A stretch of DNA of 64,000 bases, from the NCBI GenBank assembly GCA_014904985.1, contig MU129013.1:1-64000 (forward strand). Direction: 5' to 3'. Every line of letters starts with the position of its first letter. The stretch's first letter is position 1. The translations under genes were made by a program, and so were the position numbers. The DNA is from Hydnum rufescens UP504. Lineage: Eukaryota > Basidiomycota > Agaricomycetes > Cantharellales > Hydnaceae. Shown in pieces: positions 38,200 through 49,095 of the stretch. The notes beneath the pieces are model-generated. The model was not told the origin of the DNA, did not search any database, and saw only the letters and a list, made by a program, of their open reading frames with translations.

Positions 38200-39796
38200 C
38201 CATCTGTTCCACACATATGGCATGTGATGATCTCGCCTGGTTCTAGGCACCTTTGAAGAAACGAGTGTGCGGATTTCTGTCCACCGGAGACGAGCGTCCA
38301 ATTCTTATGATGCCTCAAATCTAATAGTTTGTCCATTCGCTAGCCCCAGTGAGTTCTGACTATCAGTTCACACTGAATGCGTAGAGGGAGCTTTGGCTTT
38401 TTTCGTAGTTGAGAGTGATCTGTGACGCGTGACAGCCTATGAGCTCACCTTTTGACTCAGTGTATGATCGAGGCATGGCTCTCGCTAGCCCACAGTCCCC
38501 GAACAAATCCAAGGCGAGCTTTGTATCGCAGCCATGCATGAACAATCCAGTTTGTCTCGAGATCACTTGACAGGACCGCCCCTCGTTGAGACCACCGCTT
38601 GGGATCCAGGCTTGGCTGACGCTAGCGAAGCAACAGCTAGTACTCGATCTCGGTTGCGCCTTGCTCGTATTTATTTCTGAAGATGACCAGCTAGCTGACA
38701 GCCTCAATCGACTGTCTGCGATCGAATCCATTAATCTCTGTTCTGTCTCATGCTTTTGAACGTGACATTGAGAACTTGGCGAGTGCGACGCATTGGGGAA
38801 CTCCTCCAGGATGTGCCAGCTGGATTTTGACTCTTTATTGGGCCAATCTGGCCCCACTGTGATATATTCAAATGTCCCAAAGGTGCATCTTACTGACCGT
38901 AATGGTCGTGGGAGGCCACATCCACGACTAGCAAGGAATGTCTTGGTGCCATCTAACTCAACGACACTCGTGTCACCGGAGCTGAGCGAAGTCTGGAGAA
39001 GGGTTGGATTTCACTCCCTAACTTCCGTTCTCGAGATCTCGTTCGTCCCGGTGTGCCCTTGTAATCACCACCCCCTCCCTCCCGTGTTTTCCTTCCGATC
39101 ATTCGTTTGTCAGTTGGACCTTCACCAAGGAATTCAAAGTTCCCGAAAGGCACCATCAGCATCACTGGGCCTGGTTACCGAGTTGGGAATGCGAGATCTA
39201 AGACTTCAGCCCTCCATGGCCTGGCGTCATCTACGCTCCGCTGCTCGTCAATCTATATTCCAAGCCAAATCGACTTCTTAACGGCATCACATCACCTATG
39301 CAGCCCCCTCTCGTGTAGGATGTCCTCGGTTCACGGGGCATGGGCTCGTACCCAGATACACAGGTGAGTCGCTAGGAAGTTATAAATAAATGAGACTCCT
39401 GCCTTCGACTGACTTCAGTTCTTTGATTTACAATCATCGGTTCATGTCGACCCTACGGATGTTCACGATGCCATCCTTGAAGCCTGTGGGCCCTCTTGAT
39501 TTTCAGTATTTGTGCGTGTACTCACTGCATTCTCACCAGGATTTGTCGCAGTGTGGCCCGGTCTACTAAATCATCCCCACGTTTCTAGGATTAGAATTAC
39601 CACGGGTATTTTGAACGGATCAGCAGTTGTCTCTCACTACCTCCATGGCCCCTAAATGGCTATGAATTCTGCCCTACCCCTAGAAGGACGAGTAAAACGA
39701 ATCTGCACTCGATGCTGCTTCACGTTCTCGAGAACCTTCTGGATTAGATCTAACCATTCTCTCAGTCCATTCTCATTCACACCTCGCACCCAATCG

Positions 39797-40408
39797 TCAG
39801 AAACTCTGGATCTCTCCAACTTTGCCCATTCTGCGCTCGGGAGGGGGACGCTTGCGGGTCCCATGATTGCACTTAGGGATTGACGGCTCCTGGCGGATGC
39901 CTGCGAGATTCACGCGGCGCCACCAAGCATAGATTTGTGTCATGAAGGCCCAACCCATCGAGGACGTGTCCGGAATGCGTTCCAGTTCGTGGCCCACAAT
40001 TGTCTTCGATGGGAGCAGCCAAGGCCACACATATGCTATGTGTGCACTGGCGTTCTGGTTCAGCCACCAGAGATTCAGAGATCCTGAAAATTCTTGGAGC
40101 TTCATGTCTCCGCCTGTTGGACTCGATCGTGCACTTCGAAGGGTCGCGGCACAGACTTTGAAGACATTAACGAACTCCATATTCCACGTCTCCTTTGCAA
40201 TATTGTCCCATGGTTCTTCCATGCCCTCGTATCCCTCTCTGCCTAGAAGGACATGGCCGGGCTTGACGCACCCCTCATACTGGAGTTTCCAGTCGCATGA
40301 CTCGTTATTCTTTTGTGGTCGTCGAACGTGTTGAGAAGTAGAAATCGCATAGATGTGATCGTCGCGCCGATGGATGCACCCTGATCTGCGACCGGCTTCC
40401 TTCATCAC
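39797..40408 (-). other. Conserved minus-strand reading frame (203 codons)
   Basis: Open for 203 codons. The part from about 40130 to 40390 matches the block at 5309-5642 residue by residue: IYAISTSQHVRRP, CDWKLQYEGCVKPGHVL, YEGMEEPWDNIAKETW, CAATLRSARSSPTGGDM. The two differ by a whole-codon indel. A shorter minus frame next to it (39652-39864: REWLDLIQKVLENVKQHRVQ) could be another exon. I do not recognise the protein. The second copy is broken in its 3' part, so at most one of the two spacers could carry a working gene. Confidence 0.3.
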
Positions 40409-41336
40409 GGTTCTTCTCTAGTGATCTTGACAGAGTTGTTCAATCATCACCTAGCAGCATATTTCCTAGTGATGGCCCCGAAGACGACATAGTTTCTAAT
40501 GAAACTTCGTCGTGGCCGAGGAAGAACGCCCAGGCACAGTTACGGTACGATATATGCTGATGTGTGGTACGCTTCTCAACCTTGACTCTTATTTGATGGT
40601 GCCGTGTTCGCAACTGTCATTCAGCATCGATTCTGAAACTGGGAACAAGTCTTCCAACTCAAACCCCTCACGTCCCGGTTTTTTTCTTAATACACAGGTT
40701 GTACCGGCCATCTCAAGACGGTGAAATAAATATACGGGAATGAGCCGGGGGGGGGGGGGCTTAGTATCTGTGAGCCTCTCATTTACTCTGTCGATGCAAC
40801 AAACGTCCATGTCTTGGCCGTTGTGTCACTTCTATACTCCGGGTTCGCCGCGGGACGATGGTTGTCCCCTTTCGCACCCCTTGGGTTTTTCATGTGCCTC
40901 ACTATCATTCAGCCTACAAGAGCGTCGTTTCAGCTTTTGGATCTCACACGCTGTATGTTCTACATCCACTCTCTCCTCATTTGCTCATCGCTAAATAGGT
41001 GGCGAGGACACCTGCAGCCAACATCAGAGCCCGGAGCGGCAAGGGGCTGTGTAACTCATTCTTCCTTGGTGGTCTTCTGAGTGGCAGGATGACTCGCCCA
41101 GTCCTGAGAATGAAAAAAGGAATCACGTCCACGTGCTTGGCGAGAATGGTATCCGAAGACTTGAGGTGGTGGCCGTGAGACCGCCTTAACGCCCAGGGCA
41201 TGAAGATGTGTCCAAACTTGCAGCGATATGGCACACAGCAAGGGGCGTCCACGTACATATTTAGGATCAGCCCGAGTATATGTGCTTGGATGCTGGGGGC
41301 TGTTCACTGTGGCGGGCAATAAAATTGCAAGGCTTA

Positions 41337-41732
41337 TGGGTGGTGAGAGTTACGGTATTCGAGCGAGGACTCCCCCTGATTACTAAGCGGGTGAGGACGA
41401 ATTTGAGAGATTGGCGAGCTCAGGTGAATAGAGGCCACAACGGGAACAACAGAGAAAGTCCTTGATATTTTGTGGGCCCAAGCCCGTCTTTTATAGTATT
41501 TACAGGAGGTCAAAGAACACATGAAAAAAGGATTAAAGTGAAGTAAAAGATGTCTGACTGGAGGTGGTGCCAGCAAGCAAAGAGGTAAAAGATTGCTGGT
41601 GAAACCTGGCTGCGAGATCTAAAGGGTAGATTGGCGAATATGCGATTGGCGAGGTCATCGGCATAGCCCCACAGGGGTCGCGCTTGTCTTCGACGTCGTA
41701 CCCGGCCACTTCCGTATCCGCTCACTCCAACA
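41337..41732 (-). mobile_element. Solo-LTR-like insertion (396 bp)
   Basis: This segment is absent from the other three kinase upstream regions, where ...ggctaatgagtccc or ...gcttatgagtccc is continuous. Read on the minus strand it starts TGTTGGAGTGAGCGG, ends CTCACCACCCA (5'-TG...CA-3') and has a TATA box actataaaagacgggctt in the middle, all typical of an LTR. No internal retrotransposon sequence is present, so it would be a solo LTR. A 5-bp target duplication is not clear (flanks ctta / atga). Confidence 0.55.
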
Positions 41733-41903
41733 ATGAGTCCCTTGAAAGTTTTCGTTGCAGAGGCGGGTGGTTTGAGTTGATGAGCCATGTTCAGGAAAGC
41801 ATCATACATACCCTGACGGACCGATGGGGACTGAATGGAGATCATCCGATCTGGACACGTGGCTATGACTCATTTGTTGGATTCCCCGCGCTTCTGATCC
41901 CTG

Positions 41904-44818
41904 ATGGCGAACAAAAACAGAGCGAAGTGGCCCGTTCTCATACCTTCAAGGAAAATGGTCTTGTCTCCCGCTGAACCCGGCGGGGATGCCACTGACTCTC
42001 TTGCTGCTATCGCTCAAACGGTCCCTCCAGTCGTCTGGAAGTTTCCTGACTTCTATAGGGTGCTTACCTCTCCTGACTCTGCGTAAGCCATCCTGTTGAG
42101 TACGTGTAGTGGCATAATAACGGAGATTTTTGGTAGGCTGCATGCATTTATATCAGGGGATGTCCGAGACATCGTCTGTTACCTAGGCTGGGTTAGCATA
42201 GTTTATCATGTCCCTGTATTCCAGGTGGCTGAATAAACTTTCAGTTCGAGCATCTGCTCATGAGTGTCCACATCCAGAACCAGAAGGTGCCAATTGTCTG
42301 GTTGCGGGCGGAGAGGGGGATCCATGACCCGGGTACAATCCGATTCTCCGCCGACCGCTCCAAGCTCAGGGAACCACGCGACAATGACATCATGGCCACC
42401 ACATTTGCTGCGCTGAATTTCCGTCACGTCGTAGACCTTCTCAAGAATAATAATGTAGTCGCCCCCTCGACTTCGACGTACCCTTGGTGGTGGGCCTGCC
42501 TCAACTTCGGAATGCTTCATCAAGGCTTCGGGGGATCTTGGGTCAAACCGCCCTCACCACTCTGGCTTGAGAAGAGCATGTTGTTTTCCCCAAGCAACGC
42601 GACCCGTGTAAAATCCATGCAGCGCCAATTCGCTATCCAGTACCCTAACGCGAAAACGATCTCACTCAGGGACCCAAAGAGATGGACAAACGAGGCCGCT
42701 TCTCTGTCTCAAGCAGCCGATTTCATCCTACCAGGCACGAAAGGGAAAGCACCAACCTTACCGGAGGAACATCTCCAACGACCTCGCCCAGTGCAGTTTC
42801 CCAATGCGAATGGTGCAGTACCTGCTGCTACGACCGGGGATCCGAAGAATGGTGGTGAACCGCCTCGAGGTCGCGAAATTAACCCCTCCAATGTACTCGC
42901 CTCAAAGCCTGTCGAATCCCCGGCCCCATACGATCCGAATCGTCGTTCAATATCCCGAACTAGGAACTCCTTGTCTGGCCGAACCGATGAGATGCGACCG
43001 GTGCAACCCGCGAATCCATCGTCAGCTCCCACTCCTCCGACTCTGATGTCTCCTGAAGAGGCTTCCACCGCAATAGACGTAGCCACGCCCATTCTGCAAG
43101 GTGTTATGGTTATGGCTCCCGCAGAAGCTTCGGGACAAGGCCCACATGCCAGCCCACCATTTTCCAATCCCCAACCCAGTCCCTTCGAAACTCCGAACTT
43201 GACTGGCCGTATTGTTCGTTTAGGCTCAACACCCATGGCCAGAGGAGGGTGCTCCTCAGTCTGGAGAGGCAGCCTCAGCTCTGGTACCCTTGACGGCCCT
43301 CACCGATCTCTTCAGGTGTTCTTTTCAATTCATAGCTCCCGGAGGGTACATCTGCTAACAACCGATTCCCTAGGTCGCTCTCAAGGTGCTTCACGTCCCG
43401 TATACAGATGAGTCCACAGTGAAACGGAAACTCCACAAGGTAATTTTATCGGATAGTTGCACCATGAATCTTCCGTTCACAATAGGTGTAGCATCTGTAT
43501 GTAGAAATGCGCGTATGGGCCCAATTGCGTCACGAGAATGTGGTGAGATTGTTAGGTCACACTGAGGAACCTGAAGGGCCTGGTCTCGTTTCAATCTCGT
43601 ACCTTCACGGTAATGTCTTGAGCTTTCTAGCGAAGAATCCAAGCGTCAATCGAGAGATTATCGTGCGTTTACATCGATATACTTTCACTCGAATATGGGG
43701 CACATCCCCAACTGAGCTTGATCGTTACACAGTGTGCGGATGTTGCACTGGGATTACAATACTTGCATGAACACAAGCCTCCAATTATACATGGTGACCT
43801 TAAAGGGGTATGGTTGAGTACGCGGAGCGGTGATGCCTTGCTGATGAATTGATATGCTCAGCGGAACGTGCTGATCGATGGAGAAGGAAGAGCGAGTATT
43901 TGTGATTTTGGACTGTCTATAATTCTTGATGGAGAACCCACTGGCTATACGTCATCAAACTTCGGCGGGACATTGCGATTTCTGGCTCCAGAACTTCTTG
44001 ACGAACGCACTAGAACCGTGCAGACAGACATATATGCTTATGCATGCACTTGCATTCAGGTGGGATACATTCTTGCCGTACCCTGCGCTTTGTGTCTGAA
44101 TTTTTAGTCGGTATTCAATGTAGATCTTGTTTGACCTTGGGCCCTATCACCTACTATCTGAAGAAGCACCCCTTATCCGTGCTATATTAGATCCCCATCG
44201 GCCTCCCTTTGAACCCTCGGATGAGGAGGTCATGTTCCCCCCGGTTTTGCGAATTTTAAAACACTGCTGGTCTCATGACCGATGGAGTCGACCATCGGTG
44301 GACTTAGTGATCAACACTCTGCAGCGCTGCTTATACCGTACCTATCAAAAAAACTTGAACGTCCACCAAGGAATCGTGCGTGCACTCTCTGGATAGTACT
44401 CTACTGGATTGCACCCCTATATTGTTGGTTTACAGGGGAAGCGTGTTCGATTTATTTGCCTTCCTGACGTTGGACAAGGAAAGCTGATGTGCCTCGACGA
44501 CGATGGACTGAGCATTGTGGTGAAGTCTTCAACCTCATTCCACCTCGTCCCGATTTATCAGCGCTATCGTTGGGAAGTAATGGAGAACCAGAACGTCGAG
44601 GGTGTGTTATACCGTATTCTCTAACACAAGTAAAAGCTGATAAGGTCTTGGTAGATTCGGAAGATGACTCCGAACCTTCATCCTCTCTCTCAAGGAAAGA
44701 TGCATCGTTATCAGAGAGCCCTCCCTACGTCTCAAAATGGACGGATTACTCTATGAAATTTCGCCTCCCCTACTCGTCGATGGTGTCCTACGAGTCGTAC
44801 CACAAAGCTTCTCCGTAA
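41904..44818 (+). CDS. Kinase array copy E: intact HGDLKG protein kinase, ten exons
   Basis: Proposed exons: 41904-42082, 42110-42191, 42245-43315, 43374-43439, 43492-43662, 43733-43807, 43862-44059, 44124-44375, 44436-44601, 44631-44818. All join in phase to give about 815 aa. Residues 1-87 are the leader. About 88-190 form an unrecognised domain with VPIVWLRAERG, NFRHVVDLL and GMLHQGFGGSWVKPPSP. About 190-410 is a Pro/Ser-rich disordered linker. The kinase domain follows: Gly-rich loop MARGGCSSVWRG (about 418-429), VALK Lys448, Glu471, HGDLKG with Asp545, Asn550, DFG 563-565, LAPE ending 592. It is tyrosine-kinase-like in style, as in expanded agaric kinase families; substrates are unknown. 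A C-terminal extension of about 117 aa (GKRVRFICLPDVG, VPIYQRYRWEVM) follows through a conserved GTRCGT donor. The first intron (27 nt) and the last (29 nt) are unusually short and uncertain. No membrane segment is seen. Confidence 0.7.
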
Positions 44819-45451
44819 ACGGTATAATGGATGCTAAGTTGAAGTTGAGAATTGATACTGGAGCTTTTAATGGGCGTATGGGAGCGGGTCGAACCCCCTG
44901 GAGGTCGAGTCGAGTCACAAGGATTCTAGCAACAATGTCATTTCCTTACGACCGGTCATCATTTTCTGGCTCATTCATGGGAGTCATGTTGTGTATGTAT
45001 GATGTATGTATGCGGCCCCGATTGTAGATATCGGTTTCGGACAGACATACGTGTATGATTCAGACTTAAAGGAAGACAGGATACCCGATGGATATGATAC
45101 TTGGACAATTTCCATCCCTCTGGGGGGGGTTAATGCCAGAAATCAACAACAACGCGCAATTGAAATTCCGGAATGTTGAACGAAGCAATTGCAAGAGCCT
45201 CGAGGACGATACGAAAATTTATCAGCTATACAAAGTAGACATTAATCTGGGCAGCTTCTTTAGTAACTTCCGCACACTCCGTGCAGATTGATTTTCGTGC
45301 TACCTCTGGAAGGGGACCCTTGGGGCCACCGAGGATGCAGAAAAACGCAAAGGGCATTCAAGAAATGCGAGTGGGAGGCACCAACTTTTCTCTCCCCCCC
45401 ACTCGTATGTGGCCTATGTAATGTGAGAGAACTGGATCCGGATGTATCCGG
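44819..45451. other. 3' flank of kinase E up to the large element
   Basis: Starts like the downstream sequence of the other kinase copies (aaagcttctccgtaaacggtataatgg, then ccttacgaccggtcatcattttctggc) and of spacer 37290-37600 (gaggatgcagaaaaacgcaaagggcat). The similarity stops at about 45440, where the inverted repeat of the large element begins. No gene is seen. Confidence 0.55.
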
Positions 45452-46510
45452 CACCTTAGGCAGCCCTACTTCGGTACCTAGTTAGGTCTGGTTTTTCTGG
45501 TAGAATAGCCTACCTAATAGGCTCATTTTGCCATGGCCCCACGTACTCTATGAGCCTAGCATGGGCCCACGGAACCTCATACAATTTTAGGCTCCATGGG
45601 CCCATGCCAGAAATTTTTTTAGGCCATGGGGCCATGAACACCTGCCCTGGGGATAGTACTGTGAGTTTCCCCAAGTCCACCACATCGGCGATCCCGGATT
45701 TCTTTATCTCCATGCACACTTTTTTTTTCTAAGTCCACACATACTTGCTCTTTTTTTTTTCTAACATGTCATCACAGAGATATCATGACATCAGGGATCT
45801 AAAGCAGTAGGGATAGGAAATGGAAGGGGGCATGGGAAACATGAAGGCAACGCGAGAAATATGAGGGCAATGTAAAAAAAATGCAATGGTGGCGCTGAAA
45901 CGGAAAGGATAGTATGAAGAAAGTAAGGACAATCCGAAAAACAGATGGATGATGTGAAAAATGGACGGACAACGCGAAAAACATACGGATGATGCGAAAA
46001 ACGTACGGATGATGCGAAAAACATACAGACCACACAAAAAACGGATGGACGACGCAAAAAATGTATGGATGATGTGAGAAATGGGACGACAACGCAAGAG
46101 ACTGAAGGATGTCACAAAAAACTGGAGGATAACATGAGAAACGCAGGGATAGTGCAAAGAGCACAAGGACACACACAAGGACGATGTGAGGAATCCAAGG
46201 ATCATTCAAGAAACACAAGGACGATGCGAGAAATGCGAGGATGATGCGAGAAACGTGAGGACGATGCGAGAAATGCGAGGACGATGTGAGAAATGCGAGG
46301 ACGATGCGAGAAATGCAAGGACGATGCGAGAAACGTGAGGACGATGCGAGAAACGCGAGGACGATGCGAGAAATGTGAGGACGATGCGAGAAATGCGAGG
46401 ACGATGCGAGAAACGCAAGGACGATGCAAGAAATGTGACGATGGTCCAAGAAACGTGACGACGATGCGAGGAATGCAATGATGATGCGAGATACGCAAGG
46501 GTGATGCGAG
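45452..46510. repeat. Left terminal inverted repeat
   Basis: Reverse complement of about 61840-62894. The outer 340 bp are non-repetitive except for several CCATGG/CCATGGG-type palindromes (about 45530-45640). The inner part is an array of a 20-bp unit, clean at 46195-46440 (consensus AATGCGAGGACGATGCGAGA) and degenerate elsewhere (45800-46190 and 46440-46750). Long minus-strand open frames here (up to 311 codons) are only the translation of this array. Confidence 0.8.
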
Positions 46511-46862
46511 ATACGCAAGGGCGGTGCAAGATACGCGAGGAAGCGAGGTATGCAAGGATGGCACAAGGAGCACAATGGCAACAGTGACAAGTGCAAGGGC
46601 AGCGCAGGAAACCGACGGATGACCTGAAAAATGCAAGGATGATGTGAAAAACACAAGGATGATGCGGGAAGTGGAAGGATAATGCAAGAAATAGAAGAAT
46701 GACACGAGGAATGTAAGGGCGGCCCAGGAAACACATGAAAATAGGACAGATGAAATGATAAGGCCCGTAGAGAGGGAGGGACGAAAGCGGGAGGAAATAT
46801 GATGAGAGGGAGCTGATGAAGATGACAGTGAGCTATGTCGAGTCATTGTCTGAAAAGAGGTA

Positions 46863-48166
46863 TTACTCAGGATCACCTTCTCCTGCCTCCCACACCTGCT
46901 CTCGTGCTCGGCGATCTATCTCCTCCATAACATGTGTGTCACAGATAGTTGCTGGCTCCAGCTCTGTCTCGTCATCATCGTCTGATGACTGGATATCGAG
47001 GTCATTGTTAGGTGTTGAGCAGATGTCGTCAGGAGTAAGTCGTTGCCTATGAGTCGGTACAAATAGTGTCGCTGGAACCATTTCTGGCCATGGTCTCGCT
47101 GATACCAAAGCCGGCATCTTTCATTGCCACATCTCACCTAGTGCTCCCAAGCTCCGCAGACGAATTTGAAGGTGATACTTCAAATCTGCATCTGGAAGAC
47201 CGTAAATACCAGTATGAATCAATAATACATGCCTGTGCCCACCTGGTGTGTATTGCTTGGCAAAGCTGGTAGCCTCGTACTCTTCTTCAAACCAGGTTTG
47301 CATCGCCGCACATTCCGTATGACAGCGTGCAAGTTCACCCTTACAGTTCAGAACCTCTTGGTTGAAACGTATACCAGCTCGAACTGTGTCATCACTCAGC
47401 CAGGGAGGCAGAACACCCCCGAATTCCTCCAGGTCCTCTAACCCGACATCTTGCCAGGTGTCATTGTCGACATCCAGCTTGAAAAGGGTCTTGAGGACGA
47501 TGGCAGGAGGGAGGATCGCATTGGTGGCCACTGTATCAGTCGTTCGCAATTGCACCATTTGCTTCAACATGCTGTTGTACTTCTTAGCAAGCTCGGTAAT
47601 CGTTGGTTCATGACGGTGCATGGCATCTTCAATATGAGACCGAGTTTTCTGGTCTGTGATCATTTCAATGATCAGGATTATAGTGGGCAGGGTTGCATAA
47701 ATGTGAACGTACCCGTTTGCTTGCTACGATAGGCATGTTCAAGGTTTGCGAGCTCGAACTTTCGCTCTCGAAGCTTAGTACAGAGACATGCTTTCACGGC
47801 GCACATGTTCATTTGTAATGCGAAAAACGGCTGCTTTTTGATTTCGTTCAGCCTGGTTGCAGAAACTTTGTCATGAAGATTGATATGGTTTGTCGCGATG
47901 CGATGTCTTTCTGGAGACGGGTGAGGACACGAGTTTTTGCCTCAATGCTCGTCAGTATGTCAAATCGAGTGCTACTGACTGCGATGGAATCAGTCAAGAT
48001 GTATTTCATAAGCTTGCTCTCGAGTGATGCAATCGTGACCTTCATGGCAGAGGCGGATTCTCGTAAAGCGACGATCTTCTCTATGGCTTTTATACCGCTA
48101 TTTTTCGATTGCCCTATTCCAATGTTTGATTAGGGCAGGCATTAGATAAGTAGTTCGGAAGGGCGT
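46863..48166 (-). pseudogene. KDZ transposase, C-terminal fragment (first copy)
   Basis: Minus-strand fragments give the C-terminal part of a KDZ-type transposase: an N-terminal coiled piece (MKVTIASLESKLMKYILTDS, about 47980-48045), then LFKLDVDNDTWQDVGLEDL and PPWLSDDTVRAGIRFNQEVL (about 47360-47490), LQTWFEEEYE-like MQTWFEEEYEATS (about 47280), LGALGEMWQ, and an acidic tail ending ICDTHVMEEIDRRAREQVWE before TAA at 46863. A TGA at 47121-47123 separates LGEMWQ from KMPALV, where the inverted fragment at 48644-49095 has CAA, so the tail is cut by a nonsense change. The fragment stops matching the second copy at 48166. Confidence 0.75.
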
Positions 48167-48618
48167 ACTACCAGTTGGTCCTCCAATTATGTAACCACCC
48201 ACTGAAAGGCTGTGGATCCTTGGACTCCCGGATGAGAGGTTGCTGTGAACTTTTTGAATGCTTCTCGACTTAGCCCCGGTTTGTGTCGCATCACAGGTAT
48301 ACTCTCAATTCCCATTTTCTTATGTTATCTACGCTATAGATATGTCTAACATAGGTATGATTGCATCTCGTCATACATATTGAACTCCAGATCGCGCCAT
48401 ATATTCACAGAATAGGTGTGTGTCTAATTTCTGATTGGGTATGTTGTGGCTGTAGGGTTCATACAATATATTTTCAGCCAAACAACGAAGCCGTCTGTAG
48501 ATGGTTGCTCAGTCGAGTGGTGTTAGCTTGAGCCGCGCCACCCTCCTCATTCCTGGGGCATCAGCAGTTTTCGTGATTTCAGCGCAGTCTTATCAGAGCA
48601 AGCCTTGTACCTCGTATT
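48167..48618. other. Unassigned stretch before the assembly gap
   Basis: About 450 bp without an open frame of note and without a match elsewhere in the window that I can see. It lies between a truncated transposase fragment and the run of N, so its true neighbours are unknown. Confidence 0.4.
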
Positions 48619-48643
48619 NNNNNNNNNNNNNNNNNNNNNNNNN
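48619..48643. other. Assembly gap (25 N)
   Basis: A run of 25 N. The fixed size suggests a scaffold join of unknown length. Sequence to the right starts in the middle of a transposase fragment in inverted orientation. Confidence 0.99.
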
Positions 48644-49095
48644 CAAACGACTGATACAGTGGCCGCCAATGTGATCCTCCCTCCTGCCCACCGTCCTCAA
48701 GACCTTTCAGCTGGATGTCGACAGATGACACCTTGGCATGATGTCAGGTTAGAGGACCTGGAGGAATTCCGGGGTTGTTCTGCCTCCCTGCTGGTGATGA
48801 CACGGTCGAGCTGGTATACGTTTCGACCAAGAGGTTCTGAACTGTAAGGGGTGAACTTGCACGCTGTCATATTGGAATGTTTTGCCGATGCAAACCTGGT
48901 TTGAAGAAGAGTACGAGGCTACCAGCTTTGCGTGAGCAATACACACCAAGGTGGGCACAGGCATGTATTATTGACTTCATACTGGTATTTACGGTCTTCC
49001 AGATGAGATTTGAAGTATCACCTTCAAATTCGTCTGCGGAGCTTGGGAGCACTAGGTGAGATGTGGCAACAAAAGATGCCGGCCTTTTGTTCAGG
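48644..49095 (+). pseudogene. Inverted KDZ transposase C-terminal fragment
   Basis: On the + strand this repeats the coding strand of about 47100-47545 (WHDVRLEDLEEF, ...MQTWFEEEYEATSFA, QIRLRSLGALGEMWQQKMPA). It is about 95% similar, with several single-base indels that break the frame. It keeps CAA where the first copy has a TGA stop. Its orientation is opposite to both neighbouring transposase copies, next to the gap. Confidence 0.7.

Larger units (their letters stand above)
37041..41903. other. Type-1 spacer between kinase copies D and E
   Basis: About 4.9 kb paired with the A-B spacer. It differs by carrying the 92-bp dispersed repeat (38106-38199) and an LTR-like insertion (41337-41732). 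Apart from the minus-strand block at 39797-40408 no reading frame is conserved between the two spacers. The last 170 bp before copy E is common to all copies. Confidence 0.5.

Noticed and set aside
44373..44396. Stop after ...GIVRALSG as the true end of the kinase
   Set aside because: A GTRCGT donor is conserved there in all five copies, and the next exon is conserved and in phase, so the stop is probably intronic. Not proven without cDNA.
45799..46734. 311-codon minus-strand ORF rich in Ser, His, Phe and Ile
   Set aside because: It is the translation of the 20-bp array in the left terminal repeat; all frames of the array are open because the unit lacks stops.
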